Shown piece by piece: positions 53,252 to 61,229 of a stretch of DNA of 64,000 nucleotides; the first letter of the stretch is position 1, and the number at the start of each line of letters is the position of its first letter. Source of the stretch: Arthrobacter sp. StoSoilA2. GTDB taxonomy: Bacteria; Actinomycetota; Actinomycetes; Actinomycetales; Micrococcaceae. The position numbers and the translations under genes were made by a program. The notes under the pieces were generated by a model that did not search any database, was not told the origin of the DNA, and saw only the letters and a list, made by a program, of their open reading frames with translations. Location of the stretch: positions 124,001 through 188,000 of the forward strand of contig NZ_AP024643.1 in NCBI RefSeq assembly GCF_019977195.1. The letters are read 5' to 3'.

Positions 53252-53301
53252 AGTCGCAATTGCGCGCGTTTTGAGCCCTCAAAACGCGCTTAAGTGCGAC
53301 T
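53252..53301. repeat. palindromic element between pstB and pit genes
   Basis: Arms 53252-53275 and 53278-53301. The inner 12 bp (GCGCGTTTTGAG/CTCAAAACGCGC) and outer 6 bp (AGTCGC/GCGACT) are perfect; a 6-nt internal mismatch lies between. Core and flanks (TTAAG, GCGCGTT, TGCGAC) match the element at 28266-28335. It sits just beyond the convergent pit gene stop. Confidence 0.85.
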
Positions 53302-53309
53302 CAGACGGG

Positions 53310-54326
53310 TCAGAGGTCCGCCAGGGGTGAGAACGCCAACTCAAGGACGAAGGCCATTGCGGCCGTGACGAGCGGCGTGGCAACCCAAAACAGGAGAATC
53401 CTGCGAACAAGACGCCTGTTGGTGATGGCGAAGCGCTGGTTGGTGCCTGCTCCCAGTACGGATGCGGTCAGCGTATGGGTTGTGGATAGTGGTAGCTGCA
53501 GGCCGATGGCGCCAATGAAGAGCATCATGGAAGTCAGGGTTTGGGCCACAAACCCTCGCAGAGGGTCAACGCGGATCAACTTGTGACCCAGCGTGTGCGA
53601 GATCCTCCAGCCACCAAACATGGTGCCCGCTGTGAGCATGATCGCGGTCAGAACGAGGATCCACAGGGGCAATTCGCCCCCACTGGACAGTCCCGCCGCC
53701 ACCAGTGCCAACAGGAGAACGGCCGCAGTGCGCTGCCCATCCTGGAGCCCATGGCCGAAAGCCACGGCCGCAGCAGAGACAGCTTGCGCCCGGCGGAAAC
53801 GCCTGTTGATGACATTCGGCTGCGTATAGCGCGCAGCCCAGGTCACCGGCCAGACGAGCAAATAGGCAGCCACGAAAGCGATCACAGGTGACAGGACCAA
53901 GGGCAAAGCGACCTGGGTCAGGAGGACGTTGTCCACCCCGTTGATCGAGTGCCCGCCCACCAGCACGCTCGCAGCGCCTGCGCCGATCAATCCGCCCACG
54001 AGTGAGTTGGTGGAAGACAACGGGATGCCGCGCCACCATGCGTATACGCCCCAGATGATGGATGCGGCGAGGGCAGACGTCAGCATTGTTAGCCCGCCAA
54101 TGCCGTTGGGCAGGATGATCCAGGACTGCGTAAACGCGAGGACGAAGCTGCCGCTGAGCATGGCGCCGATGAAGTTGAAAACAGCTGCCAGGAGGACCGC
54201 CACGGATGGCGTGAGGGCTCGTGTCCTCGTGGAAAGTGCTACGGCATTGGAGACATCACGGAAGCCGTTAAGGAAAGCGAATCCTGAAGCCAAACCCACC
54301 ACGAGGACCAGGAATGCAACGATCAC
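53310..54326 (-). CDS. inorganic phosphate transporter, PiT family
   Basis: 338 residues, about ten helices. The two PiT signature halves are GFAFLNGFRDVSNAVALSTR at the N-terminus and AVAFGHGLQDGQRTAAVLLL in the second half. The usual first signature NDxAN reads RDVSNAV here, and the second reads QDGQRT, so both are divergent but keep the key Asp. GIPLSSTNSLVGGLIGAGAA and LPLSTTHTLTASVLG are the hairpin loops. GTG start, 1 nt after the DUF47 stop. The low-affinity Pit route beside high-affinity Pst is consistent with a phosphate locus. Confidence 0.9.
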   Translation of the reverse strand: MIVAFLVLVVGLASGFAFLNGFRDVSNAVALSTRTRALTPSVAVLLAAVFNFIGAMLSGSFVLAFTQSWIILPNGIGGLTMLTSALAASIIWGVYAWWRGIPLSSTNSLVGGLIGAGAASVLVGGHSINGVDNVLLTQVALPLVLSPVIAFVAAYLLVWPVTWAARYTQPNVINRRFRRAQAVSAAAVAFGHGLQDGQRTAAVLLLALVAAGLSSGGELPLWILVLTAIMLTAGTMFGGWRISHTLGHKLIRVDPLRGFVAQTLTSMMLFIGAIGLQLPLSTTHTLTASVLGAGTNQRFAITNRRLVRRILLFWVATPLVTAAMAFVLELAFSPLADL

Positions 54327-54327
54327 G

Positions 54328-54945
54328 TCATGATTCCTTGACGATGATGCTGCCTACCTGCGTGGCGATCTTACGCATGTCCTTGGTGACTTCCACCAAC
54401 TGGTTGGCGATGTCCCTGTGCCGGGCGTACTGCGTCGATTTCATATCCTTCAGCATCTCGGCCACCCATGTGCGGTGGGTTCGCTCTGCACGTTTCGCCA
54501 GCCTGAGGATCTCAATCCAGTAGTCTTCGAGTTCGTCGAGGTCCTCAAGCTTTCGCATGGCGTCCACCGTCAGCTCGGCTTGGCGGCTGATGATCTCCAG
54601 TTGGTCGGCCGCGCGCTTGGGCAGGCGTTCCAGCTTGTAGAGCGCAACCAATTCGCCCGCGGCGTCGAGCTTCTCCATGGCCTCGTTGAGGTGCCGGGAC
54701 AGCGTGTACATGTCCTCGCGGGGGAGCGGGTTCACGAAGCTGGTGCGCATGTGCGTCAGGAGCGCAAAGTGCAGGTCCAGGGATTTCGACTCGTGCTCGT
54801 GGAGTTCCTCGGTCAGGCGTGCGTGCTCACTGGCCTGGGCGCCGAGGATCTCTGAGAGCGTTCCGGTGGCGGCCACAATGACGCCTGCCATCTGCGCGAG
54901 CAGTACGAGCCCGGCAGGTTCCTGGGGGAAAAGGCGCAGCTTCAT
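54328..54945 (-). CDS. DUF47 (PhoU-like) Pit-accessory protein
   Basis: 205 residues from ATG 54945. All-helical PhoU-like protein with FFP-like opening MKLRLFPQEPAGLVLLAQMA, then THMRTSFVNPLPREDMYTLS and KLERLPKRAADQLEIISRQA, with acidic/His metal-binding helices. DUF47 proteins are usual partners of Pit transporters and are thought to regulate or assist them. Placed directly before pit with a 1-nt gap. A longer open frame to 55068 exists but its extra residues look non-coding. Confidence 0.9.
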   Translation of the reverse strand: MKLRLFPQEPAGLVLLAQMAGVIVAATGTLSEILGAQASEHARLTEELHEHESKSLDLHFALLTHMRTSFVNPLPREDMYTLSRHLNEAMEKLDAAGELVALYKLERLPKRAADQLEIISRQAELTVDAMRKLEDLDELEDYWIEILRLAKRAERTHRTWVAEMLKDMKSTQYARHRDIANQLVEVTKDMRKIATQVGSIIVKES

Positions 54946-55105
54946 TTCGCTTCCGGGCCGGGGACGGATGGGCTGCGGGCCGCTTGACTTGACGCTTCCC
55001 GCTTCGGCCCCAACTTTACCTGTACGACGACGGCCACCGCTAAGTCTGCGGGTGTGGCAGCGGCTCACATTCAGGGGTGGCTAGCCCTGATCCGGGCCTG
55101 GGCAT

Positions 55106-55196
55106 AAAAATGGTGCCGAACCGGATACGCCTCTCGGCGGTAGGCCGCTCGGAGCGGCTATAAGTTGAAGCCCGGGGGTTTCGCGGTTCGGCACCA
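55106..55196 (-). ncRNA. cloverleaf-like structured element (unidentified), ending in T5 on the minus strand
   Basis: A 13-bp closing stem TGGTGCCGAACCG (55111-55123)/CGGTTCGGCACCA (55184-55196) encloses 60 nt that fold as three hairpins: CGCC-TCTC-GGCG (55128-55139), TAG(G)CCGC-TCGGA-GCGGCTA (55141-55160), and GAAGCC/GGTTTC (55167-55182). On the minus strand the closing stem is followed by TTTTT (55110-55106), so it can end transcription of the 219-residue gene upstream. It also precedes the DUF47-pit unit by about 160 nt. It may be a terminator with an elaborate loop, a leader, or a small RNA. No known family recognised. Confidence 0.6.
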
Positions 55197-55278
55197 GTTT
55201 CAGTGTTCTACGTCGGTGCGGCTAAGTCAACATTGACAGGCAAGGCCCGACGTGGGTAAATTCAGGGGTTTTTGGGCC

Positions 55279-55938
55279 CTAATCCAGCTCCCCCAAGCGC
55301 CATGCATTGGCTGCGTGCTCGAGGTCCTCGGCGGTCTTTACCAGCTGGTGCGAGTTGCGTGTGAGCTTGCTTGCATGGCTTTCATTGCTGTGCTCCGCCC
55401 CGTCCGCCAGGGTTGCCTGGCCGAGCGCCACAACCCGGCAGAACGCAGCGGAACGTTCCAGCGCGACGTCGAAATCGCCGTCGAACGCTCCGGACAAAAT
55501 GGCATCTGCCATGGTCTTCATTTCGTCGGCTCCGGGTGGCTCCGCTGCCCCTGCAACCACGTTGGATACCTGGGCGGTGTCGCGGCCTGCCCTGAAGTAA
55601 ACAGAAATGCGCTCGGGGTTCTGGATGGTGGCGGCGCGGAGGGCGTAGAGCCTCCACAAAGCACCGGGCAGGGAACGGGCGGGGCTTTCGGCCCACATCT
55701 CGGCGATGGCTTCGAGGCCCTGCTCGTCGGCCAGCTTCACCAGGCGACGGGTGACTTTGGGGTCGTCGCTGTCACGGCCACGTTTTACGAGCGCCTGGGC
55801 GGCCAGGTGGGCAGCCTCGGAGACGCGGGCGGGATCTGCCCCACCGGCGAACGGTTCGAAGTCGATGGGCGCGAAGGGCTTGGGCTTGTGGTGCCTGTTC
55901 GCTCCGCCGTACGCACGTGATCCTGGCTGTTCGCTCAT
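55279..55938 (-). CDS. conserved hypothetical protein (219 aa)
   Basis: 219 residues, soluble and mainly helical. A basic N-terminus (YGGANRHHKPKPFAPIDFEP) is followed by VSEAAHLAAQALVKRGRDSD and GLEAIAEMWAESPARSLPGA, WRLYALRAATIQNPERIS. No domain recognised. The stretch LPGALWRLYALRAATIQNP resembles a conserved actinobacterial family of unknown role. It is followed by the structured element with a T-tract, so it is probably monocistronic. Confidence 0.75.
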   Translation of the reverse strand: MSEQPGSRAYGGANRHHKPKPFAPIDFEPFAGGADPARVSEAAHLAAQALVKRGRDSDDPKVTRRLVKLADEQGLEAIAEMWAESPARSLPGALWRLYALRAATIQNPERISVYFRAGRDTAQVSNVVAGAAEPPGADEMKTMADAILSGAFDGDFDVALERSAAFCRVVALGQATLADGAEHSNESHASKLTRNSHQLVKTAEDLEHAANAWRLGELD

Positions 55939-56177
55939 GAGTTCACCGTACTCCTGTGCCCTGATGGGGTCGAGTAACGGTTTCTTTGGCTGCTTTCTTG
56001 CTGCCTGTGCGCCTTCCCGACCTACTTTGCCGCTGGAGGTGGGCCGACGCGCCGCTGCCGCCGCGCGCCGTCGTCGGCTCTTCGCTCAAAAGAGGTCACG
56101 ACGCCGCGTTGCAGGCCCCGTTCCTCGACTGGCTTGACGTTGAGGTACAGTATTCATGGCTGTTTCAACAGCTGGAG

Positions 56178-56250
56178 GGGCCTTTAGCTCAGTTGGTAGA
56201 GCATCGGACTTTTAATCCGTGGGTCGTGGGTTCGATCCCCACAGGGCCCA
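56178..56250 (+). tRNA. tRNA-Lys (anticodon TTT)
   Basis: 73-nt cloverleaf: acceptor GGGCCTT/AGGGCCC, D-arm AGCTCAGTTGGTAGAGC, anticodon arm with CTTTTAA (anticodon TTT), and T-arm GTGGGTTCGATCCCCAC. Discriminator A, with CCA not encoded. A terminator follows 9 nt later. Confidence 0.98.
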
Positions 56251-56259
56251 CCCTTTCTG

Positions 56260-56294
56260 CAGGCCGGAGACGTTGAGTCTCCGGCCTGTTTTTG
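56260..56294 (+). terminator. terminator of tRNA-Lys
   Basis: CAGGCCGGAGAC and GTCTCCGGCCTG form a 12-bp perfect stem with loop GTTGA, followed by TTTTTG. Confidence 0.95.
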
Positions 56295-56338
56295 TTCCCG
56301 GCGTGGGGTTCCGTGTTGAGCCCACGATGCCGGGCTTC

Positions 56339-56728
56339 CTAGGCGATTGCCTGTGATCCGTCCTGGAAGATCGGATACAGCGAAATAGGTGTGACCGTCT
56401 CCTCTGACGGAGCGTCGTGGAAAGGCTCTGGCGCCTTTGTTGCTGGCGTAGGAGCCGGTTGCCCGGCGGCGACGATTTCCAGTGATTCCATATCCAGCAG
56501 TCGTCGGCTCCCGGTTTCTGCATCCTGGAGCCAGAACAGATCGGTACCCGCGATTGTCTTGAGCACCGTGCCCCGGTGGTAAAGGCGGCCGTTGTGCCAC
56601 GCCTCTATGTATTCGCCTGGGCTGAGAGCGTGTGGCTCCTCCTTGCTGCCCGGCAAGGTGCCAAAGGCCTGCGCCAGGCTGGCCTGCGTTTTCAGCGCCT
56701 GGAATAGATCCCTGTTTGCAGTGCTCAT
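56339..56728 (-). CDS. hypothetical protein, small beta-barrel-like (129 aa)
   Basis: 129 residues, ATG with GGGGAG upstream. A helical start (RDLFQALKTQASLAQAFGTL) is followed by a segment alternating strands and Gly (GEYIEAWHNGRLYHRGTVLK, GTDLFWLQDAETGSRRLLD) that looks like a Tudor/SH3-like barrel. The C-terminus is Pro/Ala-rich. Last of six minus-strand genes in the GAF-ANTAR block, 111 nt after the previous one. Function unknown. Confidence 0.65.
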   Translation of the reverse strand: MSTANRDLFQALKTQASLAQAFGTLPGSKEEPHALSPGEYIEAWHNGRLYHRGTVLKTIAGTDLFWLQDAETGSRRLLDMESLEIVAAGQPAPTPATKAPEPFHDAPSEETVTPISLYPIFQDGSQAIA

Positions 56729-56839
56729 GTTTGCTCCCCTCAGCCGGCTGTTGCCATCTTTGGCCGGTTGGCCTTGTGGCTCCAGCCTTTCGCATTCATG
56801 TTGCAGGGGCGTTGCAGGCGGATGAGCGCTGTGTGACAG

Positions 56840-57214
56840 CTAGTGGGGATCGGCTTCGTCGCCTGGAGCGTCCCTGCCGGAACCCGTCCCTGGAGCCGGG
56901 TCGGAACCCGTCCCTGAACCCGGCCCGGAACCAGATTCGGAACCGTTCGAATCCGAGTTGGGAAGCTCGTCAGCGTATGGTGCGTGGGGACCGGGTTGGT
57001 TATTCAGGAGCTCGTTCGCCGCCATTGCCAGGAGGTCCCTTTCCAGTTCCGGAACGGACAGCATTCCCTGCAGGTACGCCTCCACTTCGTACTCACCCAC
57101 GGACCCGCCGATGCTGAAGTACTGCAGCCACAGGGTGCCCGTGCTGATCCGCGCAGCGGAGAGGGCTTCCAGGAGCCTTCGGCGTTGCTCGGGTTCTTTA
57201 CGTTCGAAGCCCAT
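56840..57214 (-). CDS. small IGG-type protein B, partner of a GAF-ANTAR gene
   Basis: 124 residues. The core RISTGTLWLQYFSIGGSVGE, followed by EVEAYLQGMLSVPELERDLL and AANEL, aligns with the protein at 58863-59159 (SLNSLWIYYFGIGG, LDAYLNGLLV, FREL). The tail is a low-complexity Gly/Ser/Pro/Asp stretch (SESGSGPGSGTGSDPAPG), absent from the other copy. It starts 11 nt after the GAF-ANTAR gene stop. The repeated linkage suggests a partner or modulator of GAF-ANTAR proteins; the function is not established. Confidence 0.72.
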   Translation of the reverse strand: MGFERKEPEQRRRLLEALSAARISTGTLWLQYFSIGGSVGEYEVEAYLQGMLSVPELERDLLAMAANELLNNQPGPHAPYADELPNSDSNGSESGSGPGSGTGSDPAPGTGSGRDAPGDEADPH

Positions 57215-57225
57215 ATCCGGCGGCC

Positions 57226-57948
57226 TTAGTTGTGGTCTGCCGGAATCCCGGCTACAAGCTCGGCGCTGACTTCCTGCAGGGTTCTGCTTTGGTCGCGGGC
57301 GTTCCCTATCAGTTGCTGCAGTGCCCGTTCGTGAGTGATCTTGTGGCGTTCCATCAATATCCCGCAGGCCCGGTTGACCAAATCGCGGCTGTGCAGGGCG
57401 GCCTGCAGTCCCTCACTGATGCGCTTGGGTGTCTCAGTGCTTTGAATGTGGGAAAGAAGGGTGGCAGCAGGGGAAGCGAAGAGCTCCATCAGCGTGACTG
57501 TGCCTGCATCAAAGACGGCAGGTTCCGGCGCGTAGATCTTAATAGCGCCAATGCTGCGTCCGTTTGCTATCAGGGGTGCGCTGACCACTGACCTGATGGG
57601 AAGGGAGCTGACGGCAGTACGCCATTCCGGCCAGCGCGTGTCCGTGCCTAGGTCTTCGATCAGCACGCTTTCTTCCGAGGCCCACGCTGTCAGGCAGGGA
57701 CCCTGGCCCAGATCATATTGTAGGAAGTCCGCCTGCTCCACGATGTTGTCGGTGAATCCAGTGCTGGTCCTCCGTGCCTGCGAATCCAGGATGGAGACGC
57801 CTGCGCCAAGTGTGCCGGGTACGGACTCCTTGATGGCCAGCGACAGGCTTTGAACGGCTTGGTCAACCTTTTCCTCGGTCAACAGGAGGCCAAGAATCCG
57901 GCCGATGGCGCCCGAGAGTTCGTCCAGAGGAAGGTGCTTCTTGGTCAT
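57226..57948 (-). CDS. GAF-ANTAR sensor/antiterminator protein 1
   Basis: 240 residues. GAF domain (about 15-165) with QYDLGQGPCLTAWASEESVL and ITAP-type core VVSAPLIANGRSIGAIKIYA. The ANTAR domain (about 175-235) contains LHSRDLVNRACGILMERHKI and ERALQQLIGNARDQSRTLQE, the three-helix bundle that binds paired hexaloop RNA hairpins. Family role: signal-dependent prevention of transcription termination. Followed closely by small protein B. ANTAR identity is strong, ligand unknown. Confidence 0.92.
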   Translation of the reverse strand: MTKKHLPLDELSGAIGRILGLLLTEEKVDQAVQSLSLAIKESVPGTLGAGVSILDSQARRTSTGFTDNIVEQADFLQYDLGQGPCLTAWASEESVLIEDLGTDTRWPEWRTAVSSLPIRSVVSAPLIANGRSIGAIKIYAPEPAVFDAGTVTLMELFASPAATLLSHIQSTETPKRISEGLQAALHSRDLVNRACGILMERHKITHERALQQLIGNARDQSRTLQEVSAELVAGIPADHN

Positions 57949-58075
57949 GATCTTCTTCCCGGCCGTTCAGGTCGGCTGGCCGACTGAAACAATCTTTGAA
58001 TCGCTGGACTCCCGTGTTCCAAATCCAGCCTAATGGGTTTTGGACCAGAAAAACCGCATGTAGTCAGGCTGCTTC

Positions 58076-58870
58076 CTATTCCTCAAAAGGTGCTGAGATC
58101 CTCCGATCCCCGGCAATGTGGGCGATGATCCCCTGGGCCACTGCCCGGAGTTTGATGTTGCGGTGGCTGGACGCGCTGACGAGGATTTGGAAGGCCGCGT
58201 CCCGGCTGCAGCGGTTCTGCGCCATGATGATTCCGACGGCGGTGTCTATGGTCGTGCGGGATTCGAGAGCGGCGGTGAGGTTCTCGCGCGCGTCCCGCAA
58301 CTGGGCGATCTTCAAGGCCAGATGGAGGGCTTTGGCCGCAGTTGCAGTAACGCGCTCTGCCGACAATAAGTCCTCGTGGGAGAAGCCATGGGGGCGCTCG
58401 GAGTAGAGATTCACCACGGCCTCCGCCGTGCTGTTCAATTCCATGGGAAAGGCCAGGATGGAGCCCACGTTGGAAGCCGCTGCGGCCCGCATGTACTCAG
58501 GCCAGCGATCTTCCTCATAAACGTTCGGGACGTGGCTGATCGTTCGTGTGCGAAGGGCCGATAGGCAAGGGCCATCGCCGAAACTGTTCTGGATCTCGTC
58601 CAGTTTGCGTGCCAGGGGATCGCTATCAGCCACGGCCACGGGTTTCTTCTGCCGAATGACGGTGACTCCGCAGGCAATCGTGTTTCCGTTCCTTGTGAGC
58701 TTCTGCGCGATCAACTCAGCGAGGTCCTGGAGGAATTCACGGATATCGGCATTTTCCACCAAGAGATCCTGCAGATGTTCAACGAAGTCCGTCTGATCCA
58801 GCCTGTCCTCATAATGACCAAGATAACTGGGAGGACTTGCGATGTGGCGCGATGGCTGGGTTTCAGTCAT
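58076..58870 (-). CDS. GAF-ANTAR sensor/antiterminator protein 2
   Basis: 264 residues from ATG 58870 (AAAGGAACGGTA upstream), overlapping small protein A by 8 nt, so coupled. The GAF domain has NSFGDGPCLSALRTRTISHV and PMELNSTAEAVVNLYS. ANTAR: LESRTTIDTAVGIIMAQNRC and SRDAAFQILVSASSHRNIKL. A GAF Cys (DGPCL) is conserved in all three paralogues. Followed by a 127-bp gap before the next GAF-ANTAR gene, so possibly a transcript boundary. Confidence 0.92.
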   Translation of the reverse strand: MTETQPSRHIASPPSYLGHYEDRLDQTDFVEHLQDLLVENADIREFLQDLAELIAQKLTRNGNTIACGVTVIRQKKPVAVADSDPLARKLDEIQNSFGDGPCLSALRTRTISHVPNVYEEDRWPEYMRAAAASNVGSILAFPMELNSTAEAVVNLYSERPHGFSHEDLLSAERVTATAAKALHLALKIAQLRDARENLTAALESRTTIDTAVGIIMAQNRCSRDAAFQILVSASSHRNIKLRAVAQGIIAHIAGDRRISAPFEE

Positions 58871-59159
58871 TACCGTTCCTTTGATATTCATCGGCACTAT
58901 TGCCCGCCGGTTCTATCCGGCCGTCTGATGTGAGCTCCCTGAAAGCAGTATCTACGAGTTCCATCTGGCCTGGGGCAAGAACCAGAAGTCCGTTGAGGTA
59001 AGCGTCCAGCGCCAGCTCATCGGCATCCCCGCCAATCCCGAAATAGTAGATCCACAGACTGTTGAGGCTTACTGTTCCGTTTCGGAATCTATCGGCGGCG
59101 TGCATGCGCTGGTCATATTCATTGTCGTTTTCCGGTGCCCCCCAGGGTTCGGAGTTCAT
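58863..59159 (-). CDS. small IGG-type protein A, partner of a GAF-ANTAR gene
   Basis: 98 residues. It contains FRNGTVSLNSLWIYYFGIGG, DELALDAYLNGLLVLAPGQM and DTAFRELTSDGRIEP, clearly homologous to the core of the protein at 56840-57214. It begins 5 nt after GAF-ANTAR 3 and overlaps GAF-ANTAR 2 by 8 nt, so it is translated between the two. The pattern L-W-x2-Y-F-x-I-G-G is the shared mark. Fold mainly helical by composition. No named domain recognised. Confidence 0.75.
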   Translation of the reverse strand: MNSEPWGAPENDNEYDQRMHAADRFRNGTVSLNSLWIYYFGIGGDADELALDAYLNGLLVLAPGQMELVDTAFRELTSDGRIEPAGNSADEYQRNGND

Positions 59160-59164
59160 AGAGC

Positions 59165-59884
59165 CTACCTACCCTCCTTATCCTCGTGACCGGCCCGTTT
59201 CAGGATGTCTTCGGCAATTTCGTGCAGCCGCTTATCGCTGTTGCGCGACGCCAACTGTATGAGCCTGACGGCAGCGTCCCGGCTGCAACGGTTCTGCATC
59301 ATGATGAGGGAAATAGCCGCATCCACTATCGCCCGCGATTCCAACGCGGAACGCAGGTGCACAGGATATGGATCCGGTGTGTGCAGGCGCAGGGCGAGCC
59401 GGAGAATCCTGGACAAGGATTCTGCGTGCTTCACAATGGATGCCACGGTCTCTGGATCGAACGTTCCTGCTTCGGTGGAGTAGCAGTTCAGCGCGGCCCT
59501 TGAGTCGTCGTCGGTAGGGATCGGAACCGCCAACATGGTCGTGATAGCTTCCTGCGAAACAGCGTCGGCGTAGTGCTGCCAGCGGACGTTGGCCTGAAGG
59601 TCCTCAACCAAGACGGTCTGCCGTTGCCGGAGCGCGCTAAGGCATGGGCCGTCGTCGAACTCGTACTGTTTCTCGTCCAGGCGCTGAGCCGCCTCTGTGC
59701 TGCTCGCCACCGTGGACGGGCCCGCGTCCCGTTCTACGGTAATGGCACACAGCATGGGGACATCCCCGCCCAACAAGGAAGCCGAAATAGTGGTCAAACC
59801 AAGGAGGAATTCCGTGAATCCGGGGCTCTCCAACAGCAGGTCCTGCAACTGTTCCGCTGTGGGTACTGCATCGTTCTGGGCCAT
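59165..59884 (-). CDS. GAF-ANTAR sensor/antiterminator protein 3
   Basis: 239 residues, first gene of the six-gene block. GAF domain with YEFDDGPCLSALRQRQTVLV and LAVPIPTDDDSRAALNCYST. ANTAR: LESRAIVDAAISLIMMQNRC and SRDAAVRLIQLASRNSDKRL. Paralogues 2 and 3 share MxQNRCSRDAA, so they are closer to each other than to paralogue 1. The ATG has GAGGCCGA upstream. It is divergent from the PLP enzyme gene with a 229-bp gap. Confidence 0.92.
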   Translation of the reverse strand: MAQNDAVPTAEQLQDLLLESPGFTEFLLGLTTISASLLGGDVPMLCAITVERDAGPSTVASSTEAAQRLDEKQYEFDDGPCLSALRQRQTVLVEDLQANVRWQHYADAVSQEAITTMLAVPIPTDDDSRAALNCYSTEAGTFDPETVASIVKHAESLSRILRLALRLHTPDPYPVHLRSALESRAIVDAAISLIMMQNRCSRDAAVRLIQLASRNSDKRLHEIAEDILKRAGHEDKEGR

Positions 59885-60113
59885 TCGGCCTCATTCCAGG
59901 CAATGCCAGAGCGATTGACTCCGGCTGGCGGCAGTGCGCTCGAGTTCGCGCACAACCCGGATAGTTAACTCCGGACCATTTGCCACACCCGAAATCTCCT
60001 ACTACCGACACTACGCCTGGGCCATCCGGCGCAACAGTGCCGCATGGTCTGCAACGATGTATTCCAGCAACCCGGCGAGCGGATGCGGGCCGTAGGACGT
60101 TACTGTTCTAAGA

Positions 60114-61217
60114 ATGAATCACGCAGTCCCGGACGGAATCGTCACACCAGCCATCATGATCGACGTCGATATCCTCGACCGGAATATTCAACGCATGGCA
60201 TCGAGCATGCTGAGCAGGGGACTGAGGCTCCGCCCGCATGTGAAGACACACAAGACCCTGGAGATCGCAGCCAAGCAGCTCGCGGCTGGAGCAGTTGGGC
60301 TGACGGTTGCGACGATCGGGGAAGCCGAAGTCTTCGCAGCCGGCGGCGCCACGGATATCTTCATCGCCTACCCGCTGTGGGTTGAGGCGCACCACGCTGA
60401 GCGGCTGCGGAAGCTTGCCAGGACGTGCAGCATCGCGGTGGGCACCGATTCAGCGGAAAGCGCGACGGCGATGGGACGCCAGTTGGGCGCCGACGCCAGA
60501 AGCATCGATGTCCTGATCGAAGTGGACAGCGGGCATCACCGCAGCGGGGTCCTGCCCGGAGAAGTGGTGGAGGTTGCGCGGGCGGCTTCGGCAAACGGCT
60601 TGAACATTGCGGGCGTCTTCACATTCCCCGGACACAGTTACAAACCGGGAATGCCAAGGGATGCAGCGAGTAACGAGAATGAGGCCCTTGGCCGTGCTTC
60701 TGCCGCATTGGAGCACGCCGGTTTTGAGGTCCGCACCGTCAGCGGCGGCTCTACGCCGACCGCATTGCTCGACGCCGAAACCCTGGCCACTGAGCTCCGC
60801 CCGGGCGTCTATGTTTTCGGAGACGCCCAACAGCTTGAACTCGAACGGTGCACGTGGGATGACATCGCGCTGACTGTCGCTGCGACTGTGGTCAGCCGCC
60901 ACGAGTCCGACGGCGGGAATGTCCGGCGGGTGGTTGTGGACGCGGGCAGCAAGATCCTGGGCAGCGACCGCCCCGACTGGGCCACCGGATATGGGCGCCT
61001 GCCGGAATACCGGGAGGCCAGGATTACGGCGCTCTCCGAACACCACGCCACAGTTGTTTGGCCGGACTCTGAGGAGCTTCCGGCGCTAGGCACGCGGCTC
61101 AGGCTGATCCCCAACCACGTTTGCCTGGCCATGAACCTCGTGGACGAGGTCACTGTGGTTCGTGAGGGGGCAGTGGTGGACACATGGAAGGTCGCAGCGC
61201 GCGGCAAGAATAACTAG
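60114..61217 (+). CDS. D-serine dehydratase / D-threonine aldolase family PLP enzyme
   Basis: 367 residues, fold-type III (alanine-racemase-like barrel). The PLP Lys lies in RPHVKTHKTLEIAAKQL near residue 44. VDSGHHRSG and FTFPGHSYKP are barrel motifs. The C-terminal metal site is HVCLAMNL: His-x-Cys is the Zn pair of eukaryotic-type D-serine dehydratases, whereas D-threonine aldolases have His-x-Asp, so the former is more likely. It would release ammonia and pyruvate from D-serine. The ribosome site is weak (TTCTAAGA). It is followed by a strong bidirectional terminator. Confidence 0.85.
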   Translation: MNHAVPDGIVTPAIMIDVDILDRNIQRMASSMLSRGLRLRPHVKTHKTLEIAAKQLAAGAVGLTVATIGEAEVFAAGGATDIFIAYPLWVEAHHAERLRKLARTCSIAVGTDSAESATAMGRQLGADARSIDVLIEVDSGHHRSGVLPGEVVEVARAASANGLNIAGVFTFPGHSYKPGMPRDAASNENEALGRASAALEHAGFEVRTVSGGSTPTALLDAETLATELRPGVYVFGDAQQLELERCTWDDIALTVAATVVSRHESDGGNVRRVVVDAGSKILGSDRPDWATGYGRLPEYREARITALSEHHATVVWPDSEELPALGTRLRLIPNHVCLAMNLVDEVTVVREGAVVDTWKVAARGKNN

Positions 61218-61229
61218 TTGGGGTATGGG

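Noticed and set aside
55106..55196. Identification as tRNA, 4.5S RNA or twister ribozyme
   Set aside because: The closing stem is too long for a tRNA, the SRP core GGAAGGAAGCA is absent, and although AAGCCCGG resembles part of twister, the U-A cleavage site context does not fit.
56884..56951. Tandem repeat in the small protein B tail as a functional domain
   Set aside because: It is low-complexity GS/PD coding sequence without regular period and is absent from the paralogue.
59940..60113. Minus-strand frame ending LAGLLEYIVADHAALLRRMA before GAF-ANTAR 3
   Set aside because: It looks protein-like but has no ATG or GTG start within a frame of about 35 codons and overlaps the divergent promoter region; possibly a gene remnant, not supported as a gene.
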